In this document: positions 8,413-16,472 of the stretch, in pieces
How positions within the stretch are numbered: the first letter of the stretch is position 1
Layout: each line of letters begins with the position of its first letter
From: Pseudomonas parafulva
GTDB lineage: Bacteria; Pseudomonadota; Gammaproteobacteria; Pseudomonadales; Pseudomonadaceae
Reading direction: 5' to 3'
DNA: 64,000 bases
Assembly (NCBI RefSeq): GCF_000800255.1
Contig: NZ_CP009747.1
Location: forward strand, 744,001-808,000
Translations under genes and position numbers: made by a program
Notes under the pieces: model-generated
What the model was told of the DNA's origin: nothing
What the model saw: the letters and a program-made list of their open reading frames with translations, nothing else
Databases searched by the model: none

Positions 8413-9834
8413 ATGAGCTTGTCTGCCAAGGTCTGTGCCAATACAGCCGTGCGAGAAGCCACACCGGGGTTGATGGCTGCGCTTGCGGAGCGTTTCGTCG
8501 AGCGCTTTTCCACCGCACGAGCGGTCAGGGAGCAACATGGAAGGGACGAGTCGGCCTATGTTGATGCGCCTCTGCCACAGGGCGTGGTGTTTGCCCGCAG
8601 CACTGCCGATATCGTCGATACTGTGCGGCTTGTCGGCGCGCATGAGGTTCCGCTGATTCCCTATGGCGCGGGTTCGTCGGTCGAGGGCCATCTGCTGGCG
8701 GTGCAAGGAGGCATCAGCCTCGACCTCAGCCAGATGGACCGGATCCTAGCCATTCACCCCGAAGACATGACTGTGACCGTGCAACCCGGGGTCACCCGCA
8801 GCCAGCTCGATGAGGCACTCAAGGGCAGCGGTCTGTTCTTTCCCATCGATCCGGGCGCCGATGCGTCGCTGGGCGGCATGTGCGCCACCGGTGCCAGCGG
8901 AACCAATGCGGTGCGCTACGGCACCATGAAGGAGAACGTTCTCGCGCTGGAGGTGGTCACCGCGCATGGCGAGGTGATTCGCACTGGTACCCGGGCCAGG
9001 AAGAGCAGCGCTGGCTACGACCTCACCCACCTGATGGTTGGCAGCGAAGGCACGCTGGGCATCATCAGCGAAGCGACCTTGCGCCTTCACCCAGTGCCAG
9101 AGTCGATCAGCGCAGCGGTGTGTTCGTTCGGCAGCCTCGACCAGGCGGTGAACACAGCGATTCAGGTCATTCAATGTGCGATTCCAGTGGCCCGCATCGA
9201 ACTGGTCGATGCAAATACCGTGCGCATGGTCAATGTTCACAGCAAGCTGGCACTGCCCGAGGCCCCCATGCTGCTGATGGAGTTTCACGGCAGCGCCAGT
9301 GGCGTGCAGGAGCAGGCCGAGGCGGTGCAGGCCATCGCCAAGGAGTGGGGCGGGCAGGCATTCCAGTGGGCGACCCAGGCCGAAGACCGTCGTCGCCTGT
9401 GGACGGCCCGTCATCATGCCTACTTCGCCGCGATTCAATCGCATCCCGGGTGCCGGGCGATCAGCACCGATACCTGCGTGCCTATCAGCCGCCTGGCCGA
9501 ATGCCTGCTTGAATCCACAGCCGAAGTCAATGCCACGGGCCTGCCGTACTTCCTGGTTGGCCACGTGGGCGATGGTAACTTCCACTTCGGTTACTTGGTG
9601 GACCCTGAAGACAGCCGGCAATGGGCCCAGGCCGAGTCGCTGAACGATCGACTGGTGGCGAGGGCAATCCGCCTGGGAGGTACTTGCACCGGGGAACATG
9701 GCATCGGCCTGCACAAGCAGGGCTACCTGCTCGACGAGGCGGGTGAGGGGAGCGTCGCGATGATGCGTGCGATCAAGCGCACCTTGGACCCGCACAACAT
9801 TCTCAACCCCGGCAAAATCTTTGCTTTCGACTGA
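8413..9834 (+). CDS. FAD-linked D-2-hydroxyacid (D-lactate-type) dehydrogenase
   Basis: A 473-residue VAO/PCMH-fold flavoprotein, start ATG 8413 with AAGGAG at 8402-8407. The N-terminal FAD domain shows IPYGAGSSVEGH, DPGADASLGGMCATGASGTNAV and LMVGSEGTLGIISEATLRL. The C-terminal cap has HVGDGNFHFG and CTGEHGIGLHKQGYL, the metal and hydroxy-acid binding motifs of the GlcD/LDHD family, and ends with NPGKIF. Such enzymes oxidise D-2-hydroxy acids to 2-oxo acids. In this cluster it could make pyruvate or an acyl 2-oxo acid for the ThDP enzyme, or tailor the final product. It is longer than the small aldose-oxidase type proteins, and nothing is missing. Confidence 0.9.
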   Translation: MSLSAKVCANTAVREATPGLMAALAERFVERFSTARAVREQHGRDESAYVDAPLPQGVVFARSTADIVDTVRLVGAHEVPLIPYGAGSSVEGHLLAVQGGISLDLSQMDRILAIHPEDMTVTVQPGVTRSQLDEALKGSGLFFPIDPGADASLGGMCATGASGTNAVRYGTMKENVLALEVVTAHGEVIRTGTRARKSSAGYDLTHLMVGSEGTLGIISEATLRLHPVPESISAAVCSFGSLDQAVNTAIQVIQCAIPVARIELVDANTVRMVNVHSKLALPEAPMLLMEFHGSASGVQEQAEAVQAIAKEWGGQAFQWATQAEDRRRLWTARHHAYFAAIQSHPGCRAISTDTCVPISRLAECLLESTAEVNATGLPYFLVGHVGDGNFHFGYLVDPEDSRQWAQAESLNDRLVARAIRLGGTCTGEHGIGLHKQGYLLDEAGEGSVAMMRAIKRTLDPHNILNPGKIFAFD

Positions 9835-9855
9835 ACCGCTAACGAAGGTACGCGA

Positions 9856-10605
9856 ATGAACGACCTCACTCCTTCCGCCCCGCAAACCATCCTGGTCACC
9901 GGTGGCTCACGCGGCTTGGGTGCCGCCATGGTCATGGACCTCGCGGCACGTGGCCGCAATGTCTGTTTCACCTACCTCAGCAGCCATTCACAGGCCGAGC
10001 AACTGGCCTCCTCGTCCAAGCCTGGGCAGGTGTTGCCGGTGTGCGCCGATGGCCGCGACGCAAGCGCTATCGAGCAGGCGGTGAAGCGCTGTGTCGAGCA
10101 CTTCGGCAGGCTCGACGGTCTGGTCAACAACGCCGGCATCACCCAGGACCGCAGTGCATTGGCCATGACCGCCGAGCAATGGCACGCGGTGATCGACGGC
10201 AACCTGCACAGCGCGTTTCATGCCTGCCAGGCGGTGCTGCCGCTGTTCGTCGAACAAGGCCATGGCGCAATCGTGAATATCGCTTCGGTTTCGGGGCTGA
10301 TTGGTGTACCGGGCCAGGCCAACTATGGTGCGAGCAAGGCAGGGCTGATTGGCATGACCCGCTCGATGGCGGTCGAATTCGCTTCGCGCGGCGTACGCTG
10401 CAATGCCGTGGCGCCGGGTTTCATCGACACCGACATGACCCGCAAGCTGAACGAGCGCAGAGTGGCCCAGATGCTCGAACGCATTCCGATGCGCCGCTTC
10501 GGCAATGGCAAGGAGGTAGCTAGGGTGGTGGCGTTCCTGCTGTCCGATGACGCGGCCTACCTGACAGGCCAGGTGCTGGCGGTAGACGGTGGCCTGCTGG
10601 CCTGA
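9856..10605 (+). CDS. 3-oxoacyl-ACP reductase-like SDR (FabG-like)
   Basis: A 249-residue classical short-chain dehydrogenase with the NAD(P)-binding TGGSRGLGAAM, the NNAG motif, catalytic Ser in IASVSG and the YGASK Tyr-Lys pair. The C-terminal GQVLAVDGGLLA is typical of FabG. FabG proteins reduce the 3-keto group of ACP-bound chains with NADPH. Following two ketosynthases and an ACP, beta-keto reduction is the simplest role, but reduction of an acyloin or diketone is also plausible given the neighbouring ThDP enzyme. It lies 21 bases after the FAD oxidase and is probably cotranscribed. Confidence 0.9.
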   Translation: MNDLTPSAPQTILVTGGSRGLGAAMVMDLAARGRNVCFTYLSSHSQAEQLASSSKPGQVLPVCADGRDASAIEQAVKRCVEHFGRLDGLVNNAGITQDRSALAMTAEQWHAVIDGNLHSAFHACQAVLPLFVEQGHGAIVNIASVSGLIGVPGQANYGASKAGLIGMTRSMAVEFASRGVRCNAVAPGFIDTDMTRKLNERRVAQMLERIPMRRFGNGKEVARVVAFLLSDDAAYLTGQVLAVDGGLLA

Positions 10606-10653
10606 GGGCGCTGGCCAAGCCTTGCGATTACCTGCCTTGAGGAGATTTACAAG

Positions 10654-13335
10654 ATGACCATGGATGCCGGTCTCACGTGCCTGCGCACGGAAGCTGCGCC
10701 GCTGTTGCCCGCCGACGTCGACCCTGAAGAAACCACGGAATGGCTCGATGCGTTCGATGGCGTGGTCCGCCATGTGGGGGTGGCACGTGCACGCTACCTG
10801 TTGTATCGCCTAATCGGGCAGGGCTTGCGGCATGGTATCGAGCCTGCCGCTGCGATGCGCACTGCCTATCGAAACAGCGTGCACCACAGCCAGCAAGCCC
10901 CATTCACCGGTGACCTGCAACTGGAGAGCGAGCTGGCTGCCCTGGTGCGGTGGAACGCACTGGCGATGGTGGTGCAGGCAAATCGCCAAGAAGGCTCTCT
11001 GGGTGGCCACATCGCCAGCTATACCTCAGCGGCGGATCTGTTCGAGGTGGGGTTCAATCACTTCTTCCGCGCCGGGCCGTCCGGTAGCGCCGACCTGGTG
11101 TTCTTCCAGGCACATTCGGCGCCGGGAGTTTATGCACGGGCTTTCCTTGAAGGGCGTCTGAGTGAGCGCCAACTTGCCAACTATCGACGTGAGGTCGGGG
11201 GCGATGGCCTGTGTTCCTATCCGCACCCCTGGTCGATGCCCGACTTCTGGCAATTTCCCACCGGTTCCATGGGCCTGGGACCGATCACTGCCATTCACCA
11301 GGCGCGCTTCATGCGATACCTGCAGCATCGCGGCCTTGCTGAAGCGTCCGAGCGTCGGGTCTGGGGATTCTTCGGCGACGGCGAGATGGACGAGCCTGAG
11401 TCGCTGGCTGCACTGGGGCTGGCCGCGCGCGAAGGGCTGGGCAACCTCACTTTCGTGATCAACTGCAACCTGCAACGGCTCGATGGCCCGGTGCGCGGTA
11501 ATGGCAAGGTAATCCAGGAGCTGGAAGGCGTGTTTCGTGCCGCCGGCTGGAATGTGCTTAAAGTGATCTGGGGCAGCGAGTGGGACGCACTCCTGGACCA
11601 GGACCCACAAGGGTTGCTGCAGCAATGCTTGGAGTTGGCCGTCGATGGAGAATACCAGTCGCTATCGACGCTGGACGGCGCTGCGCTGCGCAAACGCTTC
11701 TTCGGCCAGCATCCACAGCTGTTGCAGTTGGTTGCCCATCTGGATGATCGACAGCTCGAACGCATGCGCCGAGGTGGTCACGATCCGCTGAAGATCCACG
11801 CCGCCTACAGCGCTGCCGTGGCCTGCCAGGGGCGCCCGACGGTCATCCTGGCTAAGACCGAAAAAGGCCACGGCATGGGACGTTGGGGTCAGGGCAAGAT
11901 GACCTCCCATCAGCAGAAGCAGCTTGATGACGAAGCCTTGTTGGCATTTCGAGACCGCTTCGCGCTGCCGTTGAGCGATGACGATGCCCGCAGCGCACGG
12001 CTGTTCAAACCGCCTGCCGATAGCGCGCCGATGCGTTACCTGCAGGCGCGGCGCCAGGCTCTGGGGGGCTACCTGCCCAGCCGCAGTAGCCAGGCGCCAA
12101 AGTTGACGCCGCCTCTTGCCGACAGCTTTGCCGCGTTTGCCCGGCAGGTTGAGAGCAAGCCGATGTCCACCACCCTGGCGTTCGTACGCATGCTCGGTGC
12201 GCTGCTGCGTTCGGCGCCGCTGGGCGAACGTATCGTGCCCATCGTCGCTGACGAGGCACGCACCTTCGGTATGGCCAACCTGTTCCACAAACATGGCATC
12301 TACGCACCCGCAGGCCAGCTGTACGCGCCAGAGGATCAGGACTCAATCGTGTCCTACAGGGAAGCGCAGGACGGCCAGATTCTCGAGGAAGGCATTACCG
12401 AAGCGGGCGCCATGGCCGCGTGGATCGCCGCTGGCACGGCCTACAGCAACCACGGCCTGGCCATGCTGCCGGTGTACATCTTCTACTCCATGTTCGGTTT
12501 TCAACGTGTCGCCGATCTCATCTGGGCGGCCGCTGACCAGCGCAGCCGCGGCTTCCTGATCGGCGCCACCTCGGGGCGAACCACCCTTGCCGGTGAAGGC
12601 CTGCAACACCAGGATGGTTCCAGCCTCCTAGTCGCATCCACCGTACCCAATTGCGTAACCTACGACCCTGCATTTGCCGGGGAGCTGGCGGTTATTGTAG
12701 AGAACGGCCTGCAGCGTATGCTGCAAGCGCAAGAAGACGTTTTCTACTACCTAACGGTGACCAACGAAAACTACCAGCAGCGACCATTGCCCGCCGGTGC
12801 CGAATCCGATGTGCTCAAAGGTATGTACCTGCTCGAAAACCACGATGCCTCAGCCGGCGCTCCCGAGGTGCGCTTACTGGGCAGCGGTGCCATCCTAAAT
12901 GAAGTGCTGGAAGCGGCGGAGGAACTCAATGCGAGTTGGGGCATCAAGGTGCAGGTATGGAGTGTCACCAGCTTCAGCGAGCTGGAGCGTGACGCCCGAT
13001 CAGCAGAGCAGGCACGCCTAACGGGAGAGGGGAGGCGGCCAACTCATGTGCAACGTTGTTTGCCAGGCGCCGTGCCGGTGATCGTCGCCACCGATTACGT
13101 GAGAGCCTGGCCGCAGCTGATCGCACCTTATGTGCAGGCACCGTTCAGGGTGCTAGGTACTGATGGCTTTGGCCGCTCCGATACTCGGCACACGTTACGC
13201 AGGGTGTTCGAAGTAGACCGCCAAGCGATATGCCTGAGTGCCTTACAGGCGCTGGTGGATCAGGGACATCTGGACTCTTCGGTGCTCAGCGAGGCCCGGA
13301 CGCGCCTAGCTGGCGCGGAAGAGCCTGCTGACTGA
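10654..13335 (+). CDS. AceE-type pyruvate dehydrogenase E1-like ThDP enzyme (orphan)
   Basis: An 893-residue protein of the homodimeric E1 family, close to the length of AceE. TGAGGAG at 10638-10644 precedes ATG 10654. The ThDP-Mg motif is intact (FGDGEMDEPESLAALGLA to NCNLQRLDG), as are QAHSAPGVYARAFLEGRL, KTEKGHGMG and the transketolase-like middle domain (PIVADEARTFGM, ILEEGITEAGAM). Canonical AceE is encoded beside aceF and lpd; here no E2 or E3 is present, and the gene closes an acyl-assembly operon. It may therefore decarboxylate pyruvate or another 2-oxo acid and pass the hydroxyalkyl carbanion to an acyl acceptor (acyloin-type chemistry) or to the ACP. It could instead be a backup E1 using host E2/E3, but the context argues against that. 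Confidence 0.9.
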   Translation: MTMDAGLTCLRTEAAPLLPADVDPEETTEWLDAFDGVVRHVGVARARYLLYRLIGQGLRHGIEPAAAMRTAYRNSVHHSQQAPFTGDLQLESELAALVRWNALAMVVQANRQEGSLGGHIASYTSAADLFEVGFNHFFRAGPSGSADLVFFQAHSAPGVYARAFLEGRLSERQLANYRREVGGDGLCSYPHPWSMPDFWQFPTGSMGLGPITAIHQARFMRYLQHRGLAEASERRVWGFFGDGEMDEPESLAALGLAAREGLGNLTFVINCNLQRLDGPVRGNGKVIQELEGVFRAAGWNVLKVIWGSEWDALLDQDPQGLLQQCLELAVDGEYQSLSTLDGAALRKRFFGQHPQLLQLVAHLDDRQLERMRRGGHDPLKIHAAYSAAVACQGRPTVILAKTEKGHGMGRWGQGKMTSHQQKQLDDEALLAFRDRFALPLSDDDARSARLFKPPADSAPMRYLQARRQALGGYLPSRSSQAPKLTPPLADSFAAFARQVESKPMSTTLAFVRMLGALLRSAPLGERIVPIVADEARTFGMANLFHKHGIYAPAGQLYAPEDQDSIVSYREAQDGQILEEGITEAGAMAAWIAAGTAYSNHGLAMLPVYIFYSMFGFQRVADLIWAAADQRSRGFLIGATSGRTTLAGEGLQHQDGSSLLVASTVPNCVTYDPAFAGELAVIVENGLQRMLQAQEDVFYYLTVTNENYQQRPLPAGAESDVLKGMYLLENHDASAGAPEVRLLGSGAILNEVLEAAEELNASWGIKVQVWSVTSFSELERDARSAEQARLTGEGRRPTHVQRCLPGAVPVIVATDYVRAWPQLIAPYVQAPFRVLGTDGFGRSDTRHTLRRVFEVDRQAICLSALQALVDQGHLDSSVLSEARTRLAGAEEPAD

Positions 13336-13353
13336 CGGCAAGAGGCGCCAACC

Positions 13354-13503
13354 GTGAGTCTGACTCTACTTAAAGTCTCGTACCATGGCGCATGCCTATT
13401 TTGGCAAATGCTGCCTATCGGCCTTAGCGACCTGCAGGCCTGGCTGGTCGCCGAGAATTTGGGTGCACAGCAGTGCACGCGGATCTACTGCGGGCCGTTC
13501 TGA
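13354..13503 (+). CDS. small ORF of unknown function (49 aa)
   Basis: A GTG-started frame of 49 codons lies 18 bases after the AceE-like gene, with AAGAGG at 13340-13345 as a possible ribosome-binding site. The peptide begins SLTLLKVSYHG and ends TRIYCGPF; it contains four Cys residues, one in the ACLFWQM segment. I recognise no family. It could be the decayed start of a further cluster gene cut by IS insertion, or a non-coding open frame. Confidence 0.25.
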   Translation: MSLTLLKVSYHGACLFWQMLPIGLSDLQAWLVAENLGAQQCTRIYCGPF

Positions 13504-13576
13504 AGGAGTAGTCGTAGATCAGCACTCATAGATTGGGCACCGCTGTGTAGCCTAAGGATCAAGGGATGAGTTCACC

Positions 13577-13594
13577 TCCAGGCTGTGTGAAAAC
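13577..13594 (+). repeat. IS1182-family left terminal inverted repeat
   Basis: Eighteen bases that match the reverse complement of 15243-15260 perfectly. They mark the IS end distal to the transposase start. Complementarity does not continue outward. Confidence 0.9.
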
Positions 13595-13755
13595 GCAAGT
13601 AAGTACGTCGAGTAGCTAAAGAAGCTGGGGCAGCCTGTTAATTCAGCAGATGTAGGTGCAGATTTACTTCAGTCGGGTATCAGGTGCGGCTTGTACTATC
13701 TGGGTCTCGGCAGCGGCCCAGATAGCCGTATACGGACGTAAAGAAACGCTTGGAC

Positions 13756-15192
13756 TCATGTCCTGATCACTTCAATCAGTCCAGCGATGCCAAAGATGCT
13801 CATCATTCGTTTGAGGTTGTAAGCCAGCACGTGAAGGCTCATCTCGGTGCTTACCCTCGGTAGGGTTTTGGTCAGGAAGTGGGTGCTTCCTATCCAGTAT
13901 TTGAGCGTTCCGAAAGGATGCTCCACCGTCTGCCGGCGAACCTTCATTTTGCCGGGATCATGCTCTAATCGGTTCTGCACCGCTTCGACTACCGTTTCAT
14001 GCTCCCAGCGCTTTAACCGGCGTTCCTTACCCGTCGTACACTGCTTCTGCATGGCGCAACTTTGGCAGCCCGAGAACCAGTAGCAGTGCAGCAACATGCC
14101 GTCTTCCACCGAAGAATGCCGGCGAGTCAGTAGCTGATCCGCAGGGCATCGGTATTCATCCGATGCAGCAATGTAGATGAAGTCCTGCTTGCCGAATCGG
14201 CCTTCCGCTTTGCTGCTTGATGTCAGCGGCTTCGGTACAAAAGTGGTGATCCCGGCCTGTTCGCAAGCAAGGATCTCCGGACCTTTGTAACAGCCTCGGT
14301 CGGCGACGACTGTCAGCGACTCAGCGCCGATCTCTTCGCGCGCCTGATTCGCCATATTGCTCAGTTGCGTTCGGTCATTGCCAACATTGGTGACTTCATG
14401 GGCAATGATCAGATGGTGTTTGTCATCGACTGCTGTTTGTACGTTATAGCCAACCGTGCCACTACCTCGGCCACTCGTGGCCATTGAGCGTGCATCAGGA
14501 TCGGTAAGAGAGATTTGCTGATCTGGGCTGGCGTGAAGCTGCGCTTCAATGTCCTTGAGCTTCGTCATTTGCTGTTTCAGCTTCTCTATTTTTTCGCTCA
14601 GCCGTTCAACCTTGGTCTCGGCGACCTCGGGCGCTGCTCGATCCGCCGAATCCATCGCCGCAAGATAGCGGTCAATGCTCTGCTCGATCTGCTGTATGCG
14701 CGCCTTGATCTTGCCCTGGGTGAAGTTGCGGTCGCGGTTATTTACGGCTTTGAATTTGCTGCCGTCGATGGCAATGATCGACTGAGAGAAAAGATTGAGG
14801 TTGCGGCACAGCACTACGAATTGCCGGCACACGCTGCGAATGGCTTTACCGTTGTCTCGGCGAAAGTCGGCAATCGTTTTGAAGTCAGGAGCCAACCGGC
14901 CCGTTAGCCACATCAGCTCGACATTGCGCTCTGTCTCGCGCTCAAGCCGGCGGCTGGACTGAATCCGGTTGAGGTAGCCATAGATGTAGATTTTCAGCAG
15001 GACTGCTGGATGGTAGGCCGGACGCCCCGTTGCAGCCGGATCGACACCCTCGAAGCCGAGTGCTCCCAGGTCGAGTTCATCGGCGAAAACGTCGACCACC
15101 CGAACTGGGTTTTCTTCGGTGATGTAATCATCCAGGCACTCCGGCAGCAGCGTGACTTGCGTCCGGACCTCACCTTCAATGAACCGCTTCAT
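13756..15192 (-). CDS. IS1182-family DDE transposase
   Basis: A 478-residue transposase from the ATG at 15192 (MKRFIEGEVRTQ), the usual start in this family; an in-frame ATG 14 codons earlier is less likely. The N-terminal domain contains PVRVVDVFADEL and LLKIYIYGYLNRIQSSRRLERE. The catalytic acids are recognisable as IIAIDGSKFKAVN, TVVADRGCYKGPE and VEHPFGTLKYWIG, with the Cys-containing WFSGCQSCAMQKQC insertion near residue 390. The frame is uninterrupted, so the element is probably active. It catalyses cut-and-paste or copy transposition of its own element between the flanking 18-bp repeats. Confidence 0.95.
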   Translation of the reverse strand: MKRFIEGEVRTQVTLLPECLDDYITEENPVRVVDVFADELDLGALGFEGVDPAATGRPAYHPAVLLKIYIYGYLNRIQSSRRLERETERNVELMWLTGRLAPDFKTIADFRRDNGKAIRSVCRQFVVLCRNLNLFSQSIIAIDGSKFKAVNNRDRNFTQGKIKARIQQIEQSIDRYLAAMDSADRAAPEVAETKVERLSEKIEKLKQQMTKLKDIEAQLHASPDQQISLTDPDARSMATSGRGSGTVGYNVQTAVDDKHHLIIAHEVTNVGNDRTQLSNMANQAREEIGAESLTVVADRGCYKGPEILACEQAGITTFVPKPLTSSSKAEGRFGKQDFIYIAASDEYRCPADQLLTRRHSSVEDGMLLHCYWFSGCQSCAMQKQCTTGKERRLKRWEHETVVEAVQNRLEHDPGKMKVRRQTVEHPFGTLKYWIGSTHFLTKTLPRVSTEMSLHVLAYNLKRMMSIFGIAGLIEVIRT

Positions 15193-15242
15193 GATCGTCC
15201 CCGCCACGATCTCGACGATCAGAAGGTTAGACAATCGCAGGT

Positions 15243-15260
15243 GTTTTCACACAGCCTGGA
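15243..15260 (-). repeat. IS1182-family right terminal inverted repeat
   Basis: The partner of 13577-13594, located 50 bp upstream of the preferred transposase start. The last two bases also belong to a 16-bp motif (15259-15274) that recurs inverted at 16171-16186. Confidence 0.9.
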
Positions 15261-15274
15261 CCCAAAGCGGTCAT
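15259..15274. repeat. 16-bp inverted repeat bracketing the immunity-like genes, left arm
   Basis: GACCCAAAGCGGTCAT matches the reverse complement of 16171-16186 in 15 of 16 positions. The two arms enclose exactly the two small immunity-like genes, and the IS terminus abuts this arm. Confidence 0.6.
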
Positions 15275-15319
15275 AGCTGCAGGCTTGGCCAAGTCTTCAG
15301 AAAGCTTAGCCATCCCAGC

Positions 15320-15769
15320 CTAATCGCTGCTACTGCCCATCAAAATCCATCTTTTACCACCCTGCTGAATATCGAAAGCGAAGTCCCAGAACACTGGGTA
15401 TGCCGGATGGCCCTTGGTTAGCCAAAATGAAGTTAGGGTGCTGGCCTGGTCTAGGCGCAAATGCGTGAATAGGTCCTCGAGAAGACTCAGGATTTCGGAC
15501 CGTTTTGCATCCAGATCCAGTGGGCCGTAACCGCCATCCCCCGCGTGCAGCAGTTGCTCGGTAACCTCAATGCGAGCCCCGCTTGCGGTCACGCAGGACT
15601 GCCCGCCGATGATCACTTCGTTACCGGTGGAAAAAGCGAGTTGCTCTTCAAGCGTTCTATCCAGGTCAAAGGGCCCATAGGTGTTGATCCAGACCGAATA
15701 GTTAAAACCCTCCAAGAGATGCTCAAGCCTGAGGATTTCGTTTGCACGTAAATCTTGGGTGATACGCAT
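15320..15769 (-). CDS. hypothetical protein, possible polymorphic-toxin immunity protein
   Basis: A 149-residue acidic soluble protein. ATG 15769 (MRITQDLRANEIL) is favoured because AAAGGAG lies seven bases upstream; a longer frame exists to 15922 but would overlap the next gene. No signal peptide or membrane helix is visible. The composition (many Asp/Glu, Leu-rich helices near residues 85-115, aromatic segment PAYPVFWDFAFDIQQGGKRW near the end) resembles small immunity proteins, but I cannot name the family. It lies next to a DUF7660-like gene and an IS element without a toxin gene, a setting typical of orphan immunity cassettes. Confidence 0.6.
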   Translation of the reverse strand: MRITQDLRANEILRLEHLLEGFNYSVWINTYGPFDLDRTLEEQLAFSTGNEVIIGGQSCVTASGARIEVTEQLLHAGDGGYGPLDLDAKRSEILSLLEDLFTHLRLDQASTLTSFWLTKGHPAYPVFWDFAFDIQQGGKRWILMGSSSD

Positions 15770-15873
15770 ACTGGCTCCTTTAATCAAAGCTTTGAAGCCT
15801 ACCTGAGAGCTTTCAAGGCGTTCTGGCGCCAGGCCACTCGCAAACCCACAACAGAAGCCTAATTGCTCTTCAG

Positions 15874-16116
15874 TTACTCGTAAATTTTTCCGCAGTAAAG
15901 AAATGTCGCGAACTGCGCCCACAGGTTGGAAGGTGGAAGCCCTTGGCGAATACCAAATTCACTGTCTTCTGCCCAAGATATTGCGGCATCCAGGAAGGCT
16001 TCAACGCTGATATTCTCCCAATCGTTGTTTGCGCGCTTATCAGCCGCTAGGGCGTGGACGAAAGCCAAGAAGGTCGTCGCGTCCATGACCTCGGCCAACT
16101 GTTCATGAAGGTCCAA
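15874..16116 (-). CDS. DUF7660-like small protein, immunity-type
   Basis: An 80-residue acidic protein starting at TTG 16116, about seven bases after GAGGGAG on the minus strand. The sequence has an N-terminal ATTFLAFVHALAADK, a central WENISVEAFLDAAISWAEDS and a C-terminal FATFLYCGKIYE; this pattern of a Trp-Glu-Asn core followed by an FLxAxxxWAEDS helix is what I recall of the DUF7660 family. These proteins are frequent in toxin-immunity loci. It precedes the 149-residue gene on the same strand and may be cotranscribed with it. Confidence 0.65.
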   Translation of the reverse strand: MDLHEQLAEVMDATTFLAFVHALAADKRANNDWENISVEAFLDAAISWAEDSEFGIRQGLPPSNLWAQFATFLYCGKIYE

Positions 16117-16136
16117 GAGTTTCTCCCTCGCTAAGG

Positions 16137-16472
16137 TATACGTAGATAGGCATTGTCTTTCAGACGCTGAATGACCGCTTGGGGTCGGTACCCGCCGCTC
16201 TTAATACTCATCTTCATACGGAGGCGTCAGTCTTATTCCGGCTATGCCGCCATCGAAGTTCCGTCCGCAGGCTTTTATCCTCACCACCTTCCGCACCTCC
16301 CAAAACCTGAGCCATCAGCCGATCACGTACCTTCGATCATCGATCAACGTCGCACGCCATACCGACAGTGTTCGCCCCGAGCATGATGCAAGCCGTTGAG
16401 CCCACCTATCCTGCCACCCCATCACAGGCGTAACTCCCGAAAACTCCCATCCGATCCCTGCGAGCACTGCAC
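16137..16472. other. intergenic region without convincing genes
   Basis: This 336-bp stretch separates the immunity-like genes from the GNAT gene. The only clear structure is the right arm of the 16-bp inverted repeat at 16171-16186. The open frame at 16171-16386 has no ribosome-binding site or recognisable sequence. The promoter of the GNAT-cupin pair must lie near its right end, but no strong -35/-10 pair is evident. Confidence 0.5.
16171..16186. repeat. 16-bp inverted repeat, right arm
   Basis: ATGACCGCTTGGGGTC pairs with 15259-15274 apart from one mismatch. It closes the segment holding the two small immunity-like genes. Confidence 0.6.

Larger units (their letters stand above)
13577..15260 (-). 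mobile_element. IS1182-family insertion sequence, complete copy
   Basis: The element is delimited by perfect 18-bp inverted repeats, TCCAGGCTGTGTGAAAAC at 13577-13594 and its complement at 15243-15260, giving 1,684 bp. It carries one transposase gene on the minus strand. I could not identify a convincing target-site duplication next to the repeats. The near identity with the truncated copy at the window start implies recent duplication or recombination. Confidence 0.93.

Noticed and set aside
1..15260. Simple composite transposon made by the two IS copies
   Set aside because: The left copy lacks its right terminal region and I see no target duplication around the interval. Recombination between direct repeats is supported; transposition as one unit is not.
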